Shown: positions 1-9,024, counted from the stretch's first letter. The stretch: 64,000 nt of DNA from Ruegeria sp. R13_0 (GCF_017743995.1 NZ_JAGHRB010000003.1:186001-250000); one strand, 5' to 3'. The notes: generated by a model not told the origin, from the letters alone. Program-made: numbers and translations.

Positions 1-327
1 CAACGGGCATCCGTTCCGACTATCTTGAGCGTGAGCTTGGGAAAGATACTTGGCTATATAGTCTTGGCGCTCCTTCTTTCGCCCGTCGCTGGTTTCTTCG
101 CGCTCCATGTCGGAAACCACATCGTCGACTGCGTGCCGGAAGGATGCCGCGATCAAATCCTCTTTCGAATCGAAGTGTCGGTAGAAACCGCCATGGGTCA
201 TTCCGGCTGTCTTCATGACGTCCGCGACGCTGGTCGCTTCGACACCGCGTTCGCGGAACAACTGCGCTGCAGCATCCAGTATCCTGCTGTGACTGCGTTG
301 TTTTTCCGCTTCCGACATTCTTGGCAT
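1..327 (-). CDS. TetR/AcrR-family transcriptional regulator (partial, C-terminus outside window)
   Basis: This is the N-terminal 109 codons of a repressor, reading off the left edge of the window without a stop. Translation from the ATG at 327 begins MPRMSEAEKQRSHSRILDAA, the usual first helix of TetR proteins, followed by a helix-turn-helix with the family hallmark MTHGGFYRHFDSKEDL (about residues 44-59). The ligand-binding half is missing from view. It is divergent from the NmrA-like gene at 415, and a perfect 15-base palindrome lies between them, so it probably represses that gene and itself. The inducer cannot be told from what is visible. Confidence 0.88.
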   Translation of the reverse strand, partial: MPRMSEAEKQRSHSRILDAAAQLFRERGVEATSVADVMKTAGMTHGGFYRHFDSKEDLIAASFRHAVDDVVSDMEREETSDGRKKERQDYIAKYLSQAHAQDSRNGCPL

Positions 328-371
328 ACTCGCGCTCCCTGGTGGGGTTGACAATTAAGATTATGTCTATC

Positions 372-386
372 ATCTATATTATAGAT
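372..386. promoter_or_regulatory. Putative TetR operator palindrome
   Basis: ATCTATATTATAGAT is a perfect inverted repeat around a single central base, lying between the divergent TetR gene (start 327) and the NmrA-like gene (start 415). Placement and symmetry are what one expects for a TetR-family operator. The flanking sequence repeats the half-site loosely (TATCATCTA on both sides). Assignment to this repressor is inferred from position only. Confidence 0.55.
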
Positions 387-414
387 TGCAAGTATCATCT
401 AAAAGGAGCGTGCT

Positions 415-1521
415 ATGCCTGCCAAGCCTAAGATTCTCGTCACAAGCGCAAGCGGTAAAACCGGGCTCCAAGTCGCACTTCAGCTCAGAGCTAAGGCTTA
501 TCCTGTCCGCGCGTTCATACGGCAGAGAGATTATCGCTCTGACCTACTTGAGCGTGCGGGTGCCGAATTATTCGTGGGTGACCAGTATTCCCTGAGTGAC
601 ATGCGCAATGCCTTGAAAGGCGTGCAGCGGGCTTATCAATGCGCACCAACGGCACCCAATGGGCTGCACTTCAATGCGATCTTCACCGTTGCGGCTTACG
701 AAGCTAAGATTGAGCACGTTGTTACGCTAAGCCAATGGCTTTCGAGCGTAGATCACCCATCACTGTTTACACGCGAAGTCTACCTGAGCGACATCCTGAT
801 CGGCATGCGCCCCGAAATGTCTGTGACTACAGTGAATGTCGGCTGGTTTGCTGAAAACTACCTAATGGTACTGGGTATGGCGGCCCATCTTGGGCAGTTC
901 ACAATGCCTCTTGGCGACGGCGGCGTGAAGAAGAATGCGGCCCCCTCGAACGAAGACATTGCCCGTGTGGCGGTCGGTGCCTTGACGGATCCGGCACACC
1001 ATGCGGGAAAGACCTACCGCCCAACAGGTCCAATGCTGCTGTCACCCATCGAGATCGCCGATGCAATGGGCCGCGCGCTGGGGCGGCGGGTACGCTATGT
1101 CGACATTTCCGAAAGGATGATGGTCAAGGCCCTGAAAGCCCTGCGCCCTGCAAACTATTCAGAAGCGGCTGTCACCCAGTTGGCGATTTATTCAGAAGAG
1201 TACAGGCGAGGTACCTTCGCGGTAAACGCCCCGACCGAGGATGTGTTCCAAGTTAGCGGGCACGCACCTGAAGCCTTTGAAAGCATCGTACGGCGCAAGG
1301 TCGCTGAACAACCCGATCTGGAGCGCAACATGTCCGGCAGCCTCAATGCGATCGGCAACTTCCTGAAGATTCTCACTATGCGCCCCTTCGACCTCGACCG
1401 TGCCCAGGCCCAACGCGATTACGTGCGGCTTTCGTCCCCTTCGTACTGCCAAGACGATGCGGCTTGGTCTGAAAGGCACCAACCCACCGCCAGAAAGACC
1501 GCTTCGATACGTGTCGCTTGA
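415..1521 (+). CDS. NmrA-like NAD(P)-binding family protein
   Basis: A 368-residue protein opening with KILVTSASGKTGLQVA, a Rossmann nucleotide-binding loop of the atypical short-chain dehydrogenase/NmrA type (the GxxGxxG is relaxed to SASGKTG). Such proteins either reduce small carbonyl or quinone compounds or act as redox sensors. The following segment, with RAFIRQRDYRSDLLERAGAE and VGDQYSLSDM, matches the NmrA pattern of binding and domain order. The start is preceded by AAAAGGAG. The gene is divergent from a TetR repressor and is followed within 50 bases by a carbonic anhydrase gene, with which it may be cotranscribed. Substrate unknown. The C-terminal 70 residues are not typical of the family. 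Confidence 0.75.
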   Translation: MPAKPKILVTSASGKTGLQVALQLRAKAYPVRAFIRQRDYRSDLLERAGAELFVGDQYSLSDMRNALKGVQRAYQCAPTAPNGLHFNAIFTVAAYEAKIEHVVTLSQWLSSVDHPSLFTREVYLSDILIGMRPEMSVTTVNVGWFAENYLMVLGMAAHLGQFTMPLGDGGVKKNAAPSNEDIARVAVGALTDPAHHAGKTYRPTGPMLLSPIEIADAMGRALGRRVRYVDISERMMVKALKALRPANYSEAAVTQLAIYSEEYRRGTFAVNAPTEDVFQVSGHAPEAFESIVRRKVAEQPDLERNMSGSLNAIGNFLKILTMRPFDLDRAQAQRDYVRLSSPSYCQDDAAWSERHQPTARKTASIRVA

Positions 1522-1568
1522 TATTGCGTACTACGAAGGATTGAGCCTGCAGACGAAAGGACCTCCGA

Positions 1569-2141
1569 ATGAACGTTCAAAACGAACTCATCTCTCGAAA
1601 CCAAGAATTCGCGGCGGGCTTTAACAGTGCTGACCTACCGATCCTGCCAAAGTTGCGAACGGTTGTTCTGACCTGCGGCGATGCCCGGGTCGATCCCGCG
1701 CACATCCTCGGACTGGAGCTTGGCGACGCGGTTGTGATCCGAAACAATGGCGGAAGGGTTACACGCGCCGCAATCGAAGAAATCGCCACCCTCGCCTTTC
1801 TAATGAGCGCTATGACGGAAGGCCGCGAACAGGGGTTCAACGTCATCCTTATGCAGCACACACAATGTGGAGCCGAGCGGCTGTCCAATCCGGACCTTCA
1901 GGACGCGCTGCAGAAAAAGCTCGGGATCGACGTATCCGAATACGCGATCACGGATCAGGAAAGCGACCTTTCAACAGATATCAATCGCTTAGCGGCGGCA
2001 CAGGAGGTGCCGGACGCAATAACCGTCTCGGCCTTGCTTTACGATGTCGCTACTGGAACAGCCCATAAGATCGCTCCGTCCGCTTCACTGGGGACCATCC
2101 GGGCCGAGGCGAGCGTATCGCAAACTGCGGCTCGAGGATGA
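1569..2141 (+). CDS. Beta-class carbonic anhydrase-like protein
   Basis: A 190-residue protein with the zinc-site motifs of beta-carbonic anhydrases: CGDARVDP (about residues 35-42, Cys plus the Asp-Arg dyad) and MQHTQCG (His and second Cys, about residues 96-102). These enzymes interconvert CO2 and bicarbonate in the cytoplasm. The sequence between the motifs includes VIRNNGGRVT, also typical. It has no signal peptide. The gene starts 47 bases after the NmrA-like gene with the ribosome site AAAGGACCTCC, so the two probably share the TetR-controlled transcript. A noncanonical activity (for example on CS2-like substrates, seen for some relatives) cannot be excluded. Confidence 0.8.
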   Translation: MNVQNELISRNQEFAAGFNSADLPILPKLRTVVLTCGDARVDPAHILGLELGDAVVIRNNGGRVTRAAIEEIATLAFLMSAMTEGREQGFNVILMQHTQCGAERLSNPDLQDALQKKLGIDVSEYAITDQESDLSTDINRLAAAQEVPDAITVSALLYDVATGTAHKIAPSASLGTIRAEASVSQTAARG

Positions 2142-2195
2142 AGGCCTGCCACCTACACCTCACGTAAACAGACGTATATCGAAAGGATCGATCAG

Positions 2196-2684
2196 ATGAC
2201 CCCCACAGTAATATTCCTTCTTCAATTCGCGATGAGTCTCTTTGTCTTCGCTCTGATCGCGGCGTGGTACGTTGCACCCTGGCTTGCACGGCTGTCGGCG
2301 GCGGCGGCGCTCTCAATCCTGCTGCTGCCGCATGCTTTCCGACACATTGGAATGAGCTTCTTGGTACCAAATCTCAACAACGGAGGGTTGCCCGAGGCGT
2401 TTGCAACCAGCGCCAGCTATGGCGATTTGCTCTCGGCGTTTCTGGCAATCGTCGCGCTTATCGCTTTGCGATGGAGATCAGTGGCCGCCCTTCCGTTGGT
2501 GTGGGGTTTCAACATCCTTGGTACTGTCGATCTGGTGAACGCCTTGCGCCAAGCCGAGGCAATTAACTACTTTGGACCCACATGGTTCATACCAACATTC
2601 CTTGTGCCGGTACTCTTGGTAACGCACGTGATGATCTTTGCGCGACTGCTTAAGGCAGATAGGCCCCAAATCGCATCGGCGTGA
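2196..2684 (+). CDS. Integral membrane protein of unknown function
   Basis: A 162-residue hydrophobic protein with about five membrane spans (for example VIFLLQFAMSLFVFALIAAW near the start and FIPTFLVPVLLVTHVMIFA near the end). No family was recognised with confidence. It follows the carbonic anhydrase by 54 bases on the same strand and has the ribosome site GAAAGGATCGATC upstream, so it may be the last gene of the TetR-controlled unit. A strong GC-rich hairpin lies just after its stop. Confidence 0.7.
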   Translation: MTPTVIFLLQFAMSLFVFALIAAWYVAPWLARLSAAAALSILLLPHAFRHIGMSFLVPNLNNGGLPEAFATSASYGDLLSAFLAIVALIALRWRSVAALPLVWGFNILGTVDLVNALRQAEAINYFGPTWFIPTFLVPVLLVTHVMIFARLLKADRPQIASA

Positions 2685-2703
2685 ATAGTCACGTATCCTT
2701 GCA

Positions 2704-2728
2704 GGGCAGGCAGCTCCAATGCCTGCCC
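2704..2728. terminator. Hairpin between convergent genes, possible terminator without U-tract
   Basis: A nine-base perfect stem, GGGCAGGCA and TGCCTGCCC, closes a seven-base loop between two genes that end toward each other (plus-strand membrane protein ending 2684, minus-strand PhzF ending 2770). There is no run of T on either side, so it would be an atypical terminator or an RNA-stability structure. Confidence 0.4.
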
Positions 2729-2769
2729 ACTGGGTCTCACGGCCCAAAGCGATCATCGAGCGTCGTGGT

Positions 2770-3651
2770 TTAATGCTGCGATGGCAGCCTGGATTTGCGA
2801 GATGTTGCGTCCGCTTCGATGATCCGAGTCGTTCCCGAGACGCGAATTCCCTCTCCGCGTATGGTGCTGAACTCTGTTTTCAGGAGCGACCTTGCGCCCA
2901 TATCCTCTCCTTGCACGATGTTGATCTCGCCGTCATGGGGCCATCCAATGTCGCGCAGATATCCAGACAGTGCGGCGGCGGCGGCCCCTGTTGCGGGGTC
3001 TTCGGGCACGCCCCCGGTCGCAAAGGCATTGCGGCTGTGGAAACGCCGTGGCGTTTCCGCCCACAAGAGGCTGATCGTCGTCAGGTCATACCCTCGCATG
3101 AGCTCTGCGCCTTTGGTCAAATCATACGACATCCCGGCAAGTGTCAGCCTGTCGTGAAGCGTGAGGATCAGGTGATTGTTCCCGGCATTGGCGAGTGCCG
3201 GTGGCAGAGCATCGTCAAGGTCAGTTACGTCTAATTCAAAGAGCGCAAGCGCAGCCTTCAACAAATCCGGGTCCGCTTTGGCGCTGTGGGTGGGCGGAGA
3301 TGTCAGGGTTGCGCTGCCGTCATCTTTGGTTTCGACACTGATGCGACCCGAGTTCAGGTCAAGCTGAAACAGCCCCGGTCCCTCGCGCGCAGTCAGAGCA
3401 TTGCCCAATGCAATTGTGGCGTGTCCGCAGAACGCCACTTCTTCCTCGGGTGAGAAAAACCGCACGCGCCACCCGTCGGCTTGAGGCGCGGCAAAGACGG
3501 TTTCGGAGTATCCGACTTCTCTTGCGAGATGCTGCATTTCGGCCTCAGACGGAAGGGTTTCACCAATCACGACACCCGCGGGGTTGCCGCCTTCGGAGCC
3601 ATCAGAGAAAGCCGCGACACGCAGAATGTTTGGGGTCCCTGTATCTTTCAT
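2770..3651 (-). CDS. PhzF-family isomerase
   Basis: A 293-residue protein of the PhzF/diaminopimelate-epimerase fold. Visible landmarks are FSDGSEGGNPAGVV (N-terminal signature), VGYSETVF, whose Glu is the proposed catalytic acid/base of PhzF, and VAFCGHATIALG, followed in the second half by the mirror motif DPATGAAAAALSGYL. Family members isomerise or epimerise small acids, and most have unknown substrates. The ATG at 3651 is chosen over one 27 bases upstream because AAAGGA lies just before it. It is separated from the upstream hydrolase gene by a hairpin. No phenazine pathway genes are nearby. Confidence 0.85.
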   Translation of the reverse strand: MKDTGTPNILRVAAFSDGSEGGNPAGVVIGETLPSEAEMQHLAREVGYSETVFAAPQADGWRVRFFSPEEEVAFCGHATIALGNALTAREGPGLFQLDLNSGRISVETKDDGSATLTSPPTHSAKADPDLLKAALALFELDVTDLDDALPPALANAGNNHLILTLHDRLTLAGMSYDLTKGAELMRGYDLTTISLLWAETPRRFHSRNAFATGGVPEDPATGAAAAALSGYLRDIGWPHDGEINIVQGEDMGARSLLKTEFSTIRGEGIRVSGTTRIIEADATSRKSRLPSQH

Positions 3652-3734
3652 GGGTTTGATCCTTTTCAACCGTTGCAATCCAGGAACGGACAGCCAAAAC
3701 CCTTGGAGGCGCGACTGAACGGTTCCAATTGACC

Positions 3735-3754
3735 CCGGCGGAATGTTCCGCCGG
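3735..3754. terminator. GC-rich hairpin between two minus-strand genes
   Basis: CCGGCGGAA, a two-base centre, and TTCCGCCGG form a nearly closed palindrome just after the stop of the hydrolase gene (reading the minus strand). The structure is strong but is not followed by a T-run, so it may act as a weak or factor-assisted terminator, or protect the upstream message. Confidence 0.4.
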
Positions 3755-3766
3755 AGCTGAGTTTGG

Positions 3767-4729
3767 TCACTTGTTTATCCGGGCCAGAAAGTCCTGCATC
3801 TCGGCAGCGATGACATCGCCATATTCCTCGAGCGCAAAGTGCCCCGTCTCAAGTAGATGGAATTCCACGTCGTTGAGATCGGCTTTGTAAGGATGCGCGC
3901 CTTCGGCCGGGAAAATGTGATCATTCTTTCCCCAGACAATCAGCGCCGGAGGCTGGTGTTCCCGGAACAAGGCCTGCCACTTGGGATATTCGGTGACATT
4001 GGTGCCGTAATCCAGAAACATCTCCAGTTGCACCTCTTGGTTCCCCGGCCGGTCCAGCAGGTACTGGACGTGCCAGAAATTGTCGGGGTTCACCGTCGAG
4101 ACATCGCCAACACCGTGGGTGAATTGCCATTTGGTGGCGTCCAGCGTCAGGAAGCCACGCAATGCATCGCCATTTTCCTCGCTGGGGTCGGCCCAATAAG
4201 TCTTGATCGGGTCCCAAAACTCGCGCAGGCCTTCGTCATAGGCGTTGCCGTTCTGAATGACAAAACCGGTGACCCTTTCGGGATGCTCGGCGAACATGCG
4301 GTAGCCGATAGGCGCACCGTAATCCATCAGATAGACCGAGTAGGCGTCCACCCCTTTGGCATCGATCAAACGCGTAATGGAGTTTGCCGCGTTGGCAAAG
4401 CTGTAGTCATAGCTGTCGGCAGGCGGCATGTCCGACGCGCCAAAGCCGACATAGTCCGGGGCAATCACGTGGTAGTCTTCGGCCAGGACCGGGATCAGCT
4501 CGCGGAACATGTGCGAAGAGGTGGGGAACCCATGGAGCAGCAGGACCGTGGGATTCGACGGGTCGCCCGCCTCGCGATAGGCGATGGTTTGGCCCTCGAT
4601 CTCCATCGATTTCATGTCCACGGCAAAGGGGCTTTCAGCAGCGACAGCGCTGTTTGGCTGGATCGCTGGCAGCAGCGTGGCGCCGGTCAGCAGCGCTGCG
4701 AGAACGGGAATGCGCAAATATTGTTTCAT
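3767..4729 (-). CDS. Exported alpha/beta hydrolase, haloalkane dehalogenase/epoxide hydrolase-like
   Basis: A 320-residue protein with a Sec signal peptide ([20 protein letters not shown], cleavage near AVAAE) and a full alpha/beta-hydrolase core. [13 protein letters not shown] gives the oxyanion-hole region. The nucleophile elbow reads [11 protein letters not shown], with Asp in place of Ser, as in haloalkane dehalogenases and epoxide hydrolases. [10 protein letters not shown] supplies the acid region and [10 protein letters not shown] the catalytic His. Related enzymes hydrolyse halogenated or epoxide substrates through an ester on the Asp. A periplasmic location is unusual for that class. 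The substrate is unknown. It ends 14 bases after its upstream neighbour (4743-5384) in the same direction. Confidence 0.82.
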   Translation of the reverse strand: MKQYLRIPVLAALLTGATLLPAIQPNSAVAAESPFAVDMKSMEIEGQTIAYREAGDPSNPTVLLLHGFPTSSHMFRELIPVLAEDYHVIAPDYVGFGASDMPPADSYDYSFANAANSITRLIDAKGVDAYSVYLMDYGAPIGYRMFAEHPERVTGFVIQNGNAYDEGLREFWDPIKTYWADPSEENGDALRGFLTLDATKWQFTHGVGDVSTVNPDNFWHVQYLLDRPGNQEVQLEMFLDYGTNVTEYPKWQALFREHQPPALIVWGKNDHIFPAEGAHPYKADLNDVEFHLLETGHFALEEYGDVIAAEMQDFLARINK

Positions 4730-4742
4730 GTTTCAGGTCCTT

Positions 4743-5384
4743 TCAGGATTTGGGTGGGGTGCCAGACACTGTAGAGGCGCGCATGGCAATGTTTTCGGCC
4801 CTCAGGGCCTCGTTTTCGCGGTGCAGGGCCGCAATCTCTTGGTGCGTCTCATCAATGGTGAGGCGCCGTGGAATATGGCTGGGGCAGTTCCAGTCGAAGG
4901 CTTCGACGGTGATGAGCACCGCGCGCTCGGGGCGGGCCCGATAAGACGGGTCGTGGAGCTGATCCAGAATTTCGGGATTGTCGGCGCCTTCGACCAAGCG
5001 GGTCCGCCCCCACAGCTTCAGGCGACGGCGATTGGGGTAGTCCACAAGGATCATCGACAGGCGATCGTTGCCAGACAGGTTCCCTGTGCTGATATACTGC
5101 CGGTTACCGCGAAAATCGGCATACCCGAGCGTTCTGGATGACAACACCTTCAGAAAGCCGATCGGACCGCCGCGAAACTGCACATAGGGCCACCCGGTCT
5201 GTGACACCGTCGCCTGATAGAACCCGTCACGAGCGGTGATGAAGTCGACCTCTTGGGGCCCCAGTTCATCGAGGGAGGTCTCGTCGCCAGACAGGAACCT
5301 GGTGTAGCCATCAGCAGAGCCCATCCGGGATTGCTGTGACCGTACTGCAGGCGTAAAGGCGATGGTCGCAAAGGCGCGTGCCAT
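4743..5384 (-). CDS. Pyridoxamine 5'-phosphate oxidase-family flavoprotein
   Basis: A 213-residue protein of the split-barrel flavin-binding family: DFITARDGFYQATVSQTGWP, then GFLKVLSSRTLGYADFRGNR and LWGRTRLVE, arranged as in general stress/PNPOx-like proteins. The last 40 residues form a short heptad-like helix (EIAALHRENEALRAENIAMR), suggesting a coiled coil for oligomerisation. The start at 5384 follows AAAGGAAAACGCC on the minus strand. The gene is divergent from the LysR gene at 5526 and shares a 14-base gap with the downstream hydrolase, so the LysR protein probably regulates both. The natural substrate is unknown. Confidence 0.78.
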   Translation of the reverse strand: MARAFATIAFTPAVRSQQSRMGSADGYTRFLSGDETSLDELGPQEVDFITARDGFYQATVSQTGWPYVQFRGGPIGFLKVLSSRTLGYADFRGNRQYISTGNLSGNDRLSMILVDYPNRRRLKLWGRTRLVEGADNPEILDQLHDPSYRARPERAVLITVEAFDWNCPSHIPRRLTIDETHQEIAALHRENEALRAENIAMRASTVSGTPPKS

Positions 5385-5525
5385 GGCGTTTTCCTTTCGG
5401 ATACTCATTAGTTTTCTTAAGTGGAAGGCCGGGTCGGGCTGTTTCTGATTGCAAATTTACGCTTTGATCCGCAAATTGACAAACGACGATGTCTATCGCA
5501 GGGTTAGAAAAAATAAGTCATAGTG

Positions 5526-6473
5526 ATGAACCGGAAAAACTATCCCCTGAACGCGCTGCGCGCCTTTGAAGCGGCGGCACGCCACCTCAGCTTTGTTGCT
5601 GCAGCCGAAGAGCTTTCCGTAACCCCGGCCGCGATCAGCCACCAAATCAAGAAGCTCGAAGACTTTCTCGGCGTCCCGCTGTTTCGCCGTAGGACGCGCG
5701 GCCTTGTCCTGGTCGAAGCGGGACAGCTCTTGGCCAAAGAGCTGAACGTGGTGTTCGTCAGCCTCGACCGTGCGATGGAGCACGTGATGGAGGCAGACAA
5801 AGGCGGCTCGCTGGCGTTGACCGTCGCGCCCACATTCGCCGCGATGTGGTTGATCCCGCGGCTACAGAAATTCTACGCGCAACACCCGGCCATCGACGTC
5901 CGTATTTCGACGAGCTTGGGTCTGGTGGATTTTCAACGAGACGACTTTGACGCCGCCATCCGACTGGGTCACGGACAATGGCCCGGCGTTAAAGCCATCA
6001 AGCTCTTCGATGAATCCGTCATTCCGATGTGCAGCCCCAGCCTTCTGGAAGGTCCAAACGCCATTCGGACACCGTCCGATCTCAGAAAACATGTGCTTCT
6101 GCACAATCACTCGATGGACTTCGATCCCAATGCCCCAACTTGGCAGACCTGGCTTGACGCAAGTGGCACAAGCGACGTTGACGCCTCGCATGGGATGCAC
6201 TTCAGCTTGCCGGACCATGGGTTACAGGCCGCCATTGATGGTGCTGGCGTTGTGCTTGGATGGAGATTTCTGTCGGCAAAAGATGTCCAGGCCGGACGCG
6301 TAGTCGAACTGTTCGACCTGGCAATTCCTCTTGGGTCAACGTTTTATCTTGTTTATCCCGAGGCGCATTCTCGGCGGCCGAATATCGCCGCTCTTCGCGA
6401 CTGGATGTTACGCGAACTGAAAGCCCCCTCGGTCGTGCCGACCCTGGGTCCTCCACCGCAGAGCAGCGCTTAA
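5526..6473 (+). CDS. LysR-family transcriptional regulator, GcvA-like
   Basis: A 315-residue regulator. The N-terminal winged helix reads PLNALRAFEAAARHLSFVAA and AAEELSVTPAAISHQIKKLE, the signature of the GcvA subgroup, followed by FLGVPLFRRRTRGLVL. The rest is a periplasmic-binding-protein-like effector domain. It is divergent from the PNPOx-like gene (start 5384), the usual arrangement for a LysR protein and its target, so the PNPOx/hydrolase pair is the likely regulon. The ATG at 5526 is preceded in frame by a GTG at 5523, so either could be used. Effector unknown. Confidence 0.88.
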   Translation: MNRKNYPLNALRAFEAAARHLSFVAAAEELSVTPAAISHQIKKLEDFLGVPLFRRRTRGLVLVEAGQLLAKELNVVFVSLDRAMEHVMEADKGGSLALTVAPTFAAMWLIPRLQKFYAQHPAIDVRISTSLGLVDFQRDDFDAAIRLGHGQWPGVKAIKLFDESVIPMCSPSLLEGPNAIRTPSDLRKHVLLHNHSMDFDPNAPTWQTWLDASGTSDVDASHGMHFSLPDHGLQAAIDGAGVVLGWRFLSAKDVQAGRVVELFDLAIPLGSTFYLVYPEAHSRRPNIAALRDWMLRELKAPSVVPTLGPPPQSSA

Positions 6474-6672
6474 ATGCAAGCTGCCTTAGCAGTATTGCGA
6501 CCATTCAGCTTTGTCATCAGGATCCACTGGGGATTCAAGCTCGTCCTGAATTGGCGCGGTAGAAACACAGGGTTTGAAGAAATTTGAATGCCTGCTTCCA
6601 AAGTTCTGAATCTGTTGTCTCGCAACCGCAGAGAAGGTCTGCTTCCCGCCGTTCGTGCCGTATTTCAGCCCC

Positions 6673-7782
6673 CTACCCGTCCCGATTCAGCTTTAACCAA
6701 TATCGCGTGTATCGGAGTTCACCCGTTCGGCTCAGGGCGCCCTTCTCGACCAGATCCTGGAGATCGCGCGTCGCCGTGGCGCGGGACGTTCCCGTGATCG
6801 AGATATAGTTCTCGGCGCTCAACCCTCCTTTGAATCCATCTGGCCCAGCCTTGAACAACCGGGCGATGACCTTAGTTTGGCGGACGTTGAATTGATCACG
6901 ATGCCGGTCATAGAAATGCGTCTTGGATATGAAGAACCCAACCCGCTCAAGAGTCACCTGCTGCGCTGTAAGGACGGTCTCGGCAAACCAGATAAGCCAC
7001 GGTGTCACGTCTAGCGTCTTTTGATGGCGTTCGAGCTGATCGTAGTAAGCCTTCCGCTCTCGCTCAATCGTGAAAGCGAGTGCAATCAGACTTGGCTGAC
7101 CAATGTTTTGTGCCAGGGACTTTTCGGCCAGCGCCCTACCCAACCGGCCATTGCCGTCCTCAAAGGGGTGAATGCTCTCGAAATACAGATGGCTCAAACC
7201 GGCCCGGATCAGTGCGCGTAGTGGTTCGGAACCATCCGCTGCGGTCCGGTTGAACCAGGTTACGAACTGGTCCATTTCAGCAGGAACCTGACGCGAAGGT
7301 GGCGCTTCGAAATGCACCGTTGGGCGGTCGAGCCTGCCTGAGACGATTTGCATAGCATCCTCATGGCTCCGGTATGCTCCAATCTTTTCCAGATTCTTAT
7401 CATGGGACAGAAGCATGTCATGCCACCGAAACAGTGTGTCGTGCGACAGTGGTTCCGAATAGTTGGAATAAACATCCACCATCATTCCAGAAACGCCCTG
7501 TTCGCGCGGTTTGGATGGATAGCTGTCTGGAGCCAATCCAAGATGCCGACGCAAGGAAGATTGCACGCTGAGACGATCCAGCATCTCACCTTCGATTGCG
7601 CTGGTCTTCATCGCTTCTTCGCTTAGAAGGTCGATACGCAATTGATCTCGATCCGATGTGTTCACATGATGAACCGCTCCAAGAACTTCCCCTGAGGACA
7701 ACAGGAACTGTTGCTCGTATGGTTCGAGTCTTGCGGCATCGTAACGAAAAGTTGGCCAATTAGAGTTCTGCCAGTTCCACAT
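6673..7782 (-). CDS. Fic-domain protein (AMPylase-type) with self-inhibitory motif
   Basis: A 369-residue protein in three parts. The N-terminus (residues 1-100) contains KTSAIEGE, fitting the inhibitory helix motif (S/T)xxxE(G/N) whose Glu blocks ATP gamma-phosphate binding in class II Fic proteins. The Fic core has the active site HPFEDGNGRLGR (about residue 210). The C-terminal 80 residues look like a winged helix (AENYISITGTSRATATRDLQ). Fic enzymes transfer AMP or another nucleotide group to hydroxyl side chains of target proteins. Because the inhibitory motif is inside the same chain, no separate antitoxin gene is needed and none is adjacent. It lies next to the replication genes, as stabilisation modules often do. 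Target unknown. Confidence 0.88.
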   Translation of the reverse strand: MWNWQNSNWPTFRYDAARLEPYEQQFLLSSGEVLGAVHHVNTSDRDQLRIDLLSEEAMKTSAIEGEMLDRLSVQSSLRRHLGLAPDSYPSKPREQGVSGMMVDVYSNYSEPLSHDTLFRWHDMLLSHDKNLEKIGAYRSHEDAMQIVSGRLDRPTVHFEAPPSRQVPAEMDQFVTWFNRTAADGSEPLRALIRAGLSHLYFESIHPFEDGNGRLGRALAEKSLAQNIGQPSLIALAFTIERERKAYYDQLERHQKTLDVTPWLIWFAETVLTAQQVTLERVGFFISKTHFYDRHRDQFNVRQTKVIARLFKAGPDGFKGGLSAENYISITGTSRATATRDLQDLVEKGALSRTGELRYTRYWLKLNRDG

Positions 7783-7936
7783 CGTGAGGTATAAGCCTCC
7801 CTTCTATAGCTCACTATTTATGGTTTTGTGATTTATAGAGGTCAATCCTATTCCTCATTTTTTTTCAAACCTTCAATCCGATCATCGATTGGACGTGTAA
7901 TCTGAAAACGGTAAATCTCATCCTGTTTCCCCAAAT

Positions 7937-8992
7937 TTACGTAGCATTGGAGGTCCGCGATAGCATTGCTTTTGGGGACAGCTTTCCCTTCTCGATCTTA
8001 GCCAGCAATGAAATCAGGTAAGCCCCTGGAGACTGTATGTTCTCAGTACGTTGAAAAATGTATCCGAGAACGATGAAACGAATAGCCGGGCCAAACGTTG
8101 ACTTCATTGCATACCAAGTTTGGCCAAGCCGAAGAGACTCGGCGATATTATCCATGAGCTGATCGCAATGGACGTGATCTTTTGCAAAGCGCAGTTCTGA
8201 GCACAGCCTGGGAAAACTGCGCTCCATTTGATCTGGGGAAACCTGAATCTGAGAGAATTTTTCTTTCTTAACTTTCGGATTCAAAGAGTCCTCTTTGTGC
8301 CCCTCAATTTCAGTGTCATTGGCCCTCAAATTTTCTGTATCTGTCTGCGTTATCTCGGAGATTTCCACAGAGATTTCTGCCAGCAGCTTGCTGAGTACAT
8401 TCGCATCTGGTTTGCGACGCAGAGCATTGCGTACGGTGGTCATCAAATCAGAGATCGCGGTGTCATTTGCTACGAGTTCTCTAAGGCGCGCCAGAGCGGC
8501 GGAAACCTTGTCACGGAGTACAGTGAACTCCAGAACTCGATCAGCATGCCTCTGGGCTTCCTGGATGAACTCAGGGTGCCGTTCAGACAAAGGCATCAAG
8601 GAGAGCCCTGTTGCGGTGACCACCCTGCCCTGTCGATCCCGGCGCGCCCATCGCTTGCCGTTTGCGCTCATGACGCGGCGGATAAGTCCAAGCTCAACCA
8701 GCGTCGAGATATGACGCTCAACTGTCTGCACGCTGACATGAGTTCGCTTGGCGATCGCCGCGTTGGAAGCGAAGCAGATGTGATGATCATCTTGGTCCGC
8801 AGCAATCTGATCACCGCCCACAAAGGAAATCATCGCTCTCAGGACATTGAGAGTTGTGGATTTCAACCCAAGAGGTTCTCTGGCCTCTTCAACGGCGCGA
8901 AGAAGTATCCACTTTTTGGGCGTACTACTCCCCTGCCCTGCCGTTCCGGACAAGGTTGCTCCACTTGGAGCCAATACTGCTACTGTTTTCAT
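7937..8992 (-). CDS. repC: Plasmid replication initiator RepC
   Basis: A 351-residue protein, third gene of the repABC operon. The N-terminal third holds a winged-helix DNA-binding region (LKSTTLNVLRAMISFV, then IAKRTHVSVQTVERHISTLV and LGLIRRVMSANGKRWARRD) as in RepC initiators. The middle and C-terminus are charged and helical. RepC starts replication by binding the origin, which in this plasmid family lies inside the repC gene itself, so oriV is expected here, though I cannot point to its exact bases. It is separated from repB by 178 bases that hold the predicted antisense RNA. The length is slightly below the roughly 400 residues common for RepC. Confidence 0.88.
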   Translation of the reverse strand: MKTVAVLAPSGATLSGTAGQGSSTPKKWILLRAVEEAREPLGLKSTTLNVLRAMISFVGGDQIAADQDDHHICFASNAAIAKRTHVSVQTVERHISTLVELGLIRRVMSANGKRWARRDRQGRVVTATGLSLMPLSERHPEFIQEAQRHADRVLEFTVLRDKVSAALARLRELVANDTAISDLMTTVRNALRRKPDANVLSKLLAEISVEISEITQTDTENLRANDTEIEGHKEDSLNPKVKKEKFSQIQVSPDQMERSFPRLCSELRFAKDHVHCDQLMDNIAESLRLGQTWYAMKSTFGPAIRFIVLGYIFQRTENIQSPGAYLISLLAKIEKGKLSPKAMLSRTSNAT

Positions 8993-9024
8993 GACTTTCT
9001 ATCGGCAGACAAAAATTACCCGTT

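Noticed and set aside
20-398. Two minus-strand open frames at the left edge
   Set aside because: They are shadows; the true frame is the partial TetR gene that runs off the window.
7840-7936. Possible terminator after repC
   Set aside because: The short stem there has no T-run in the direction of repC transcription.
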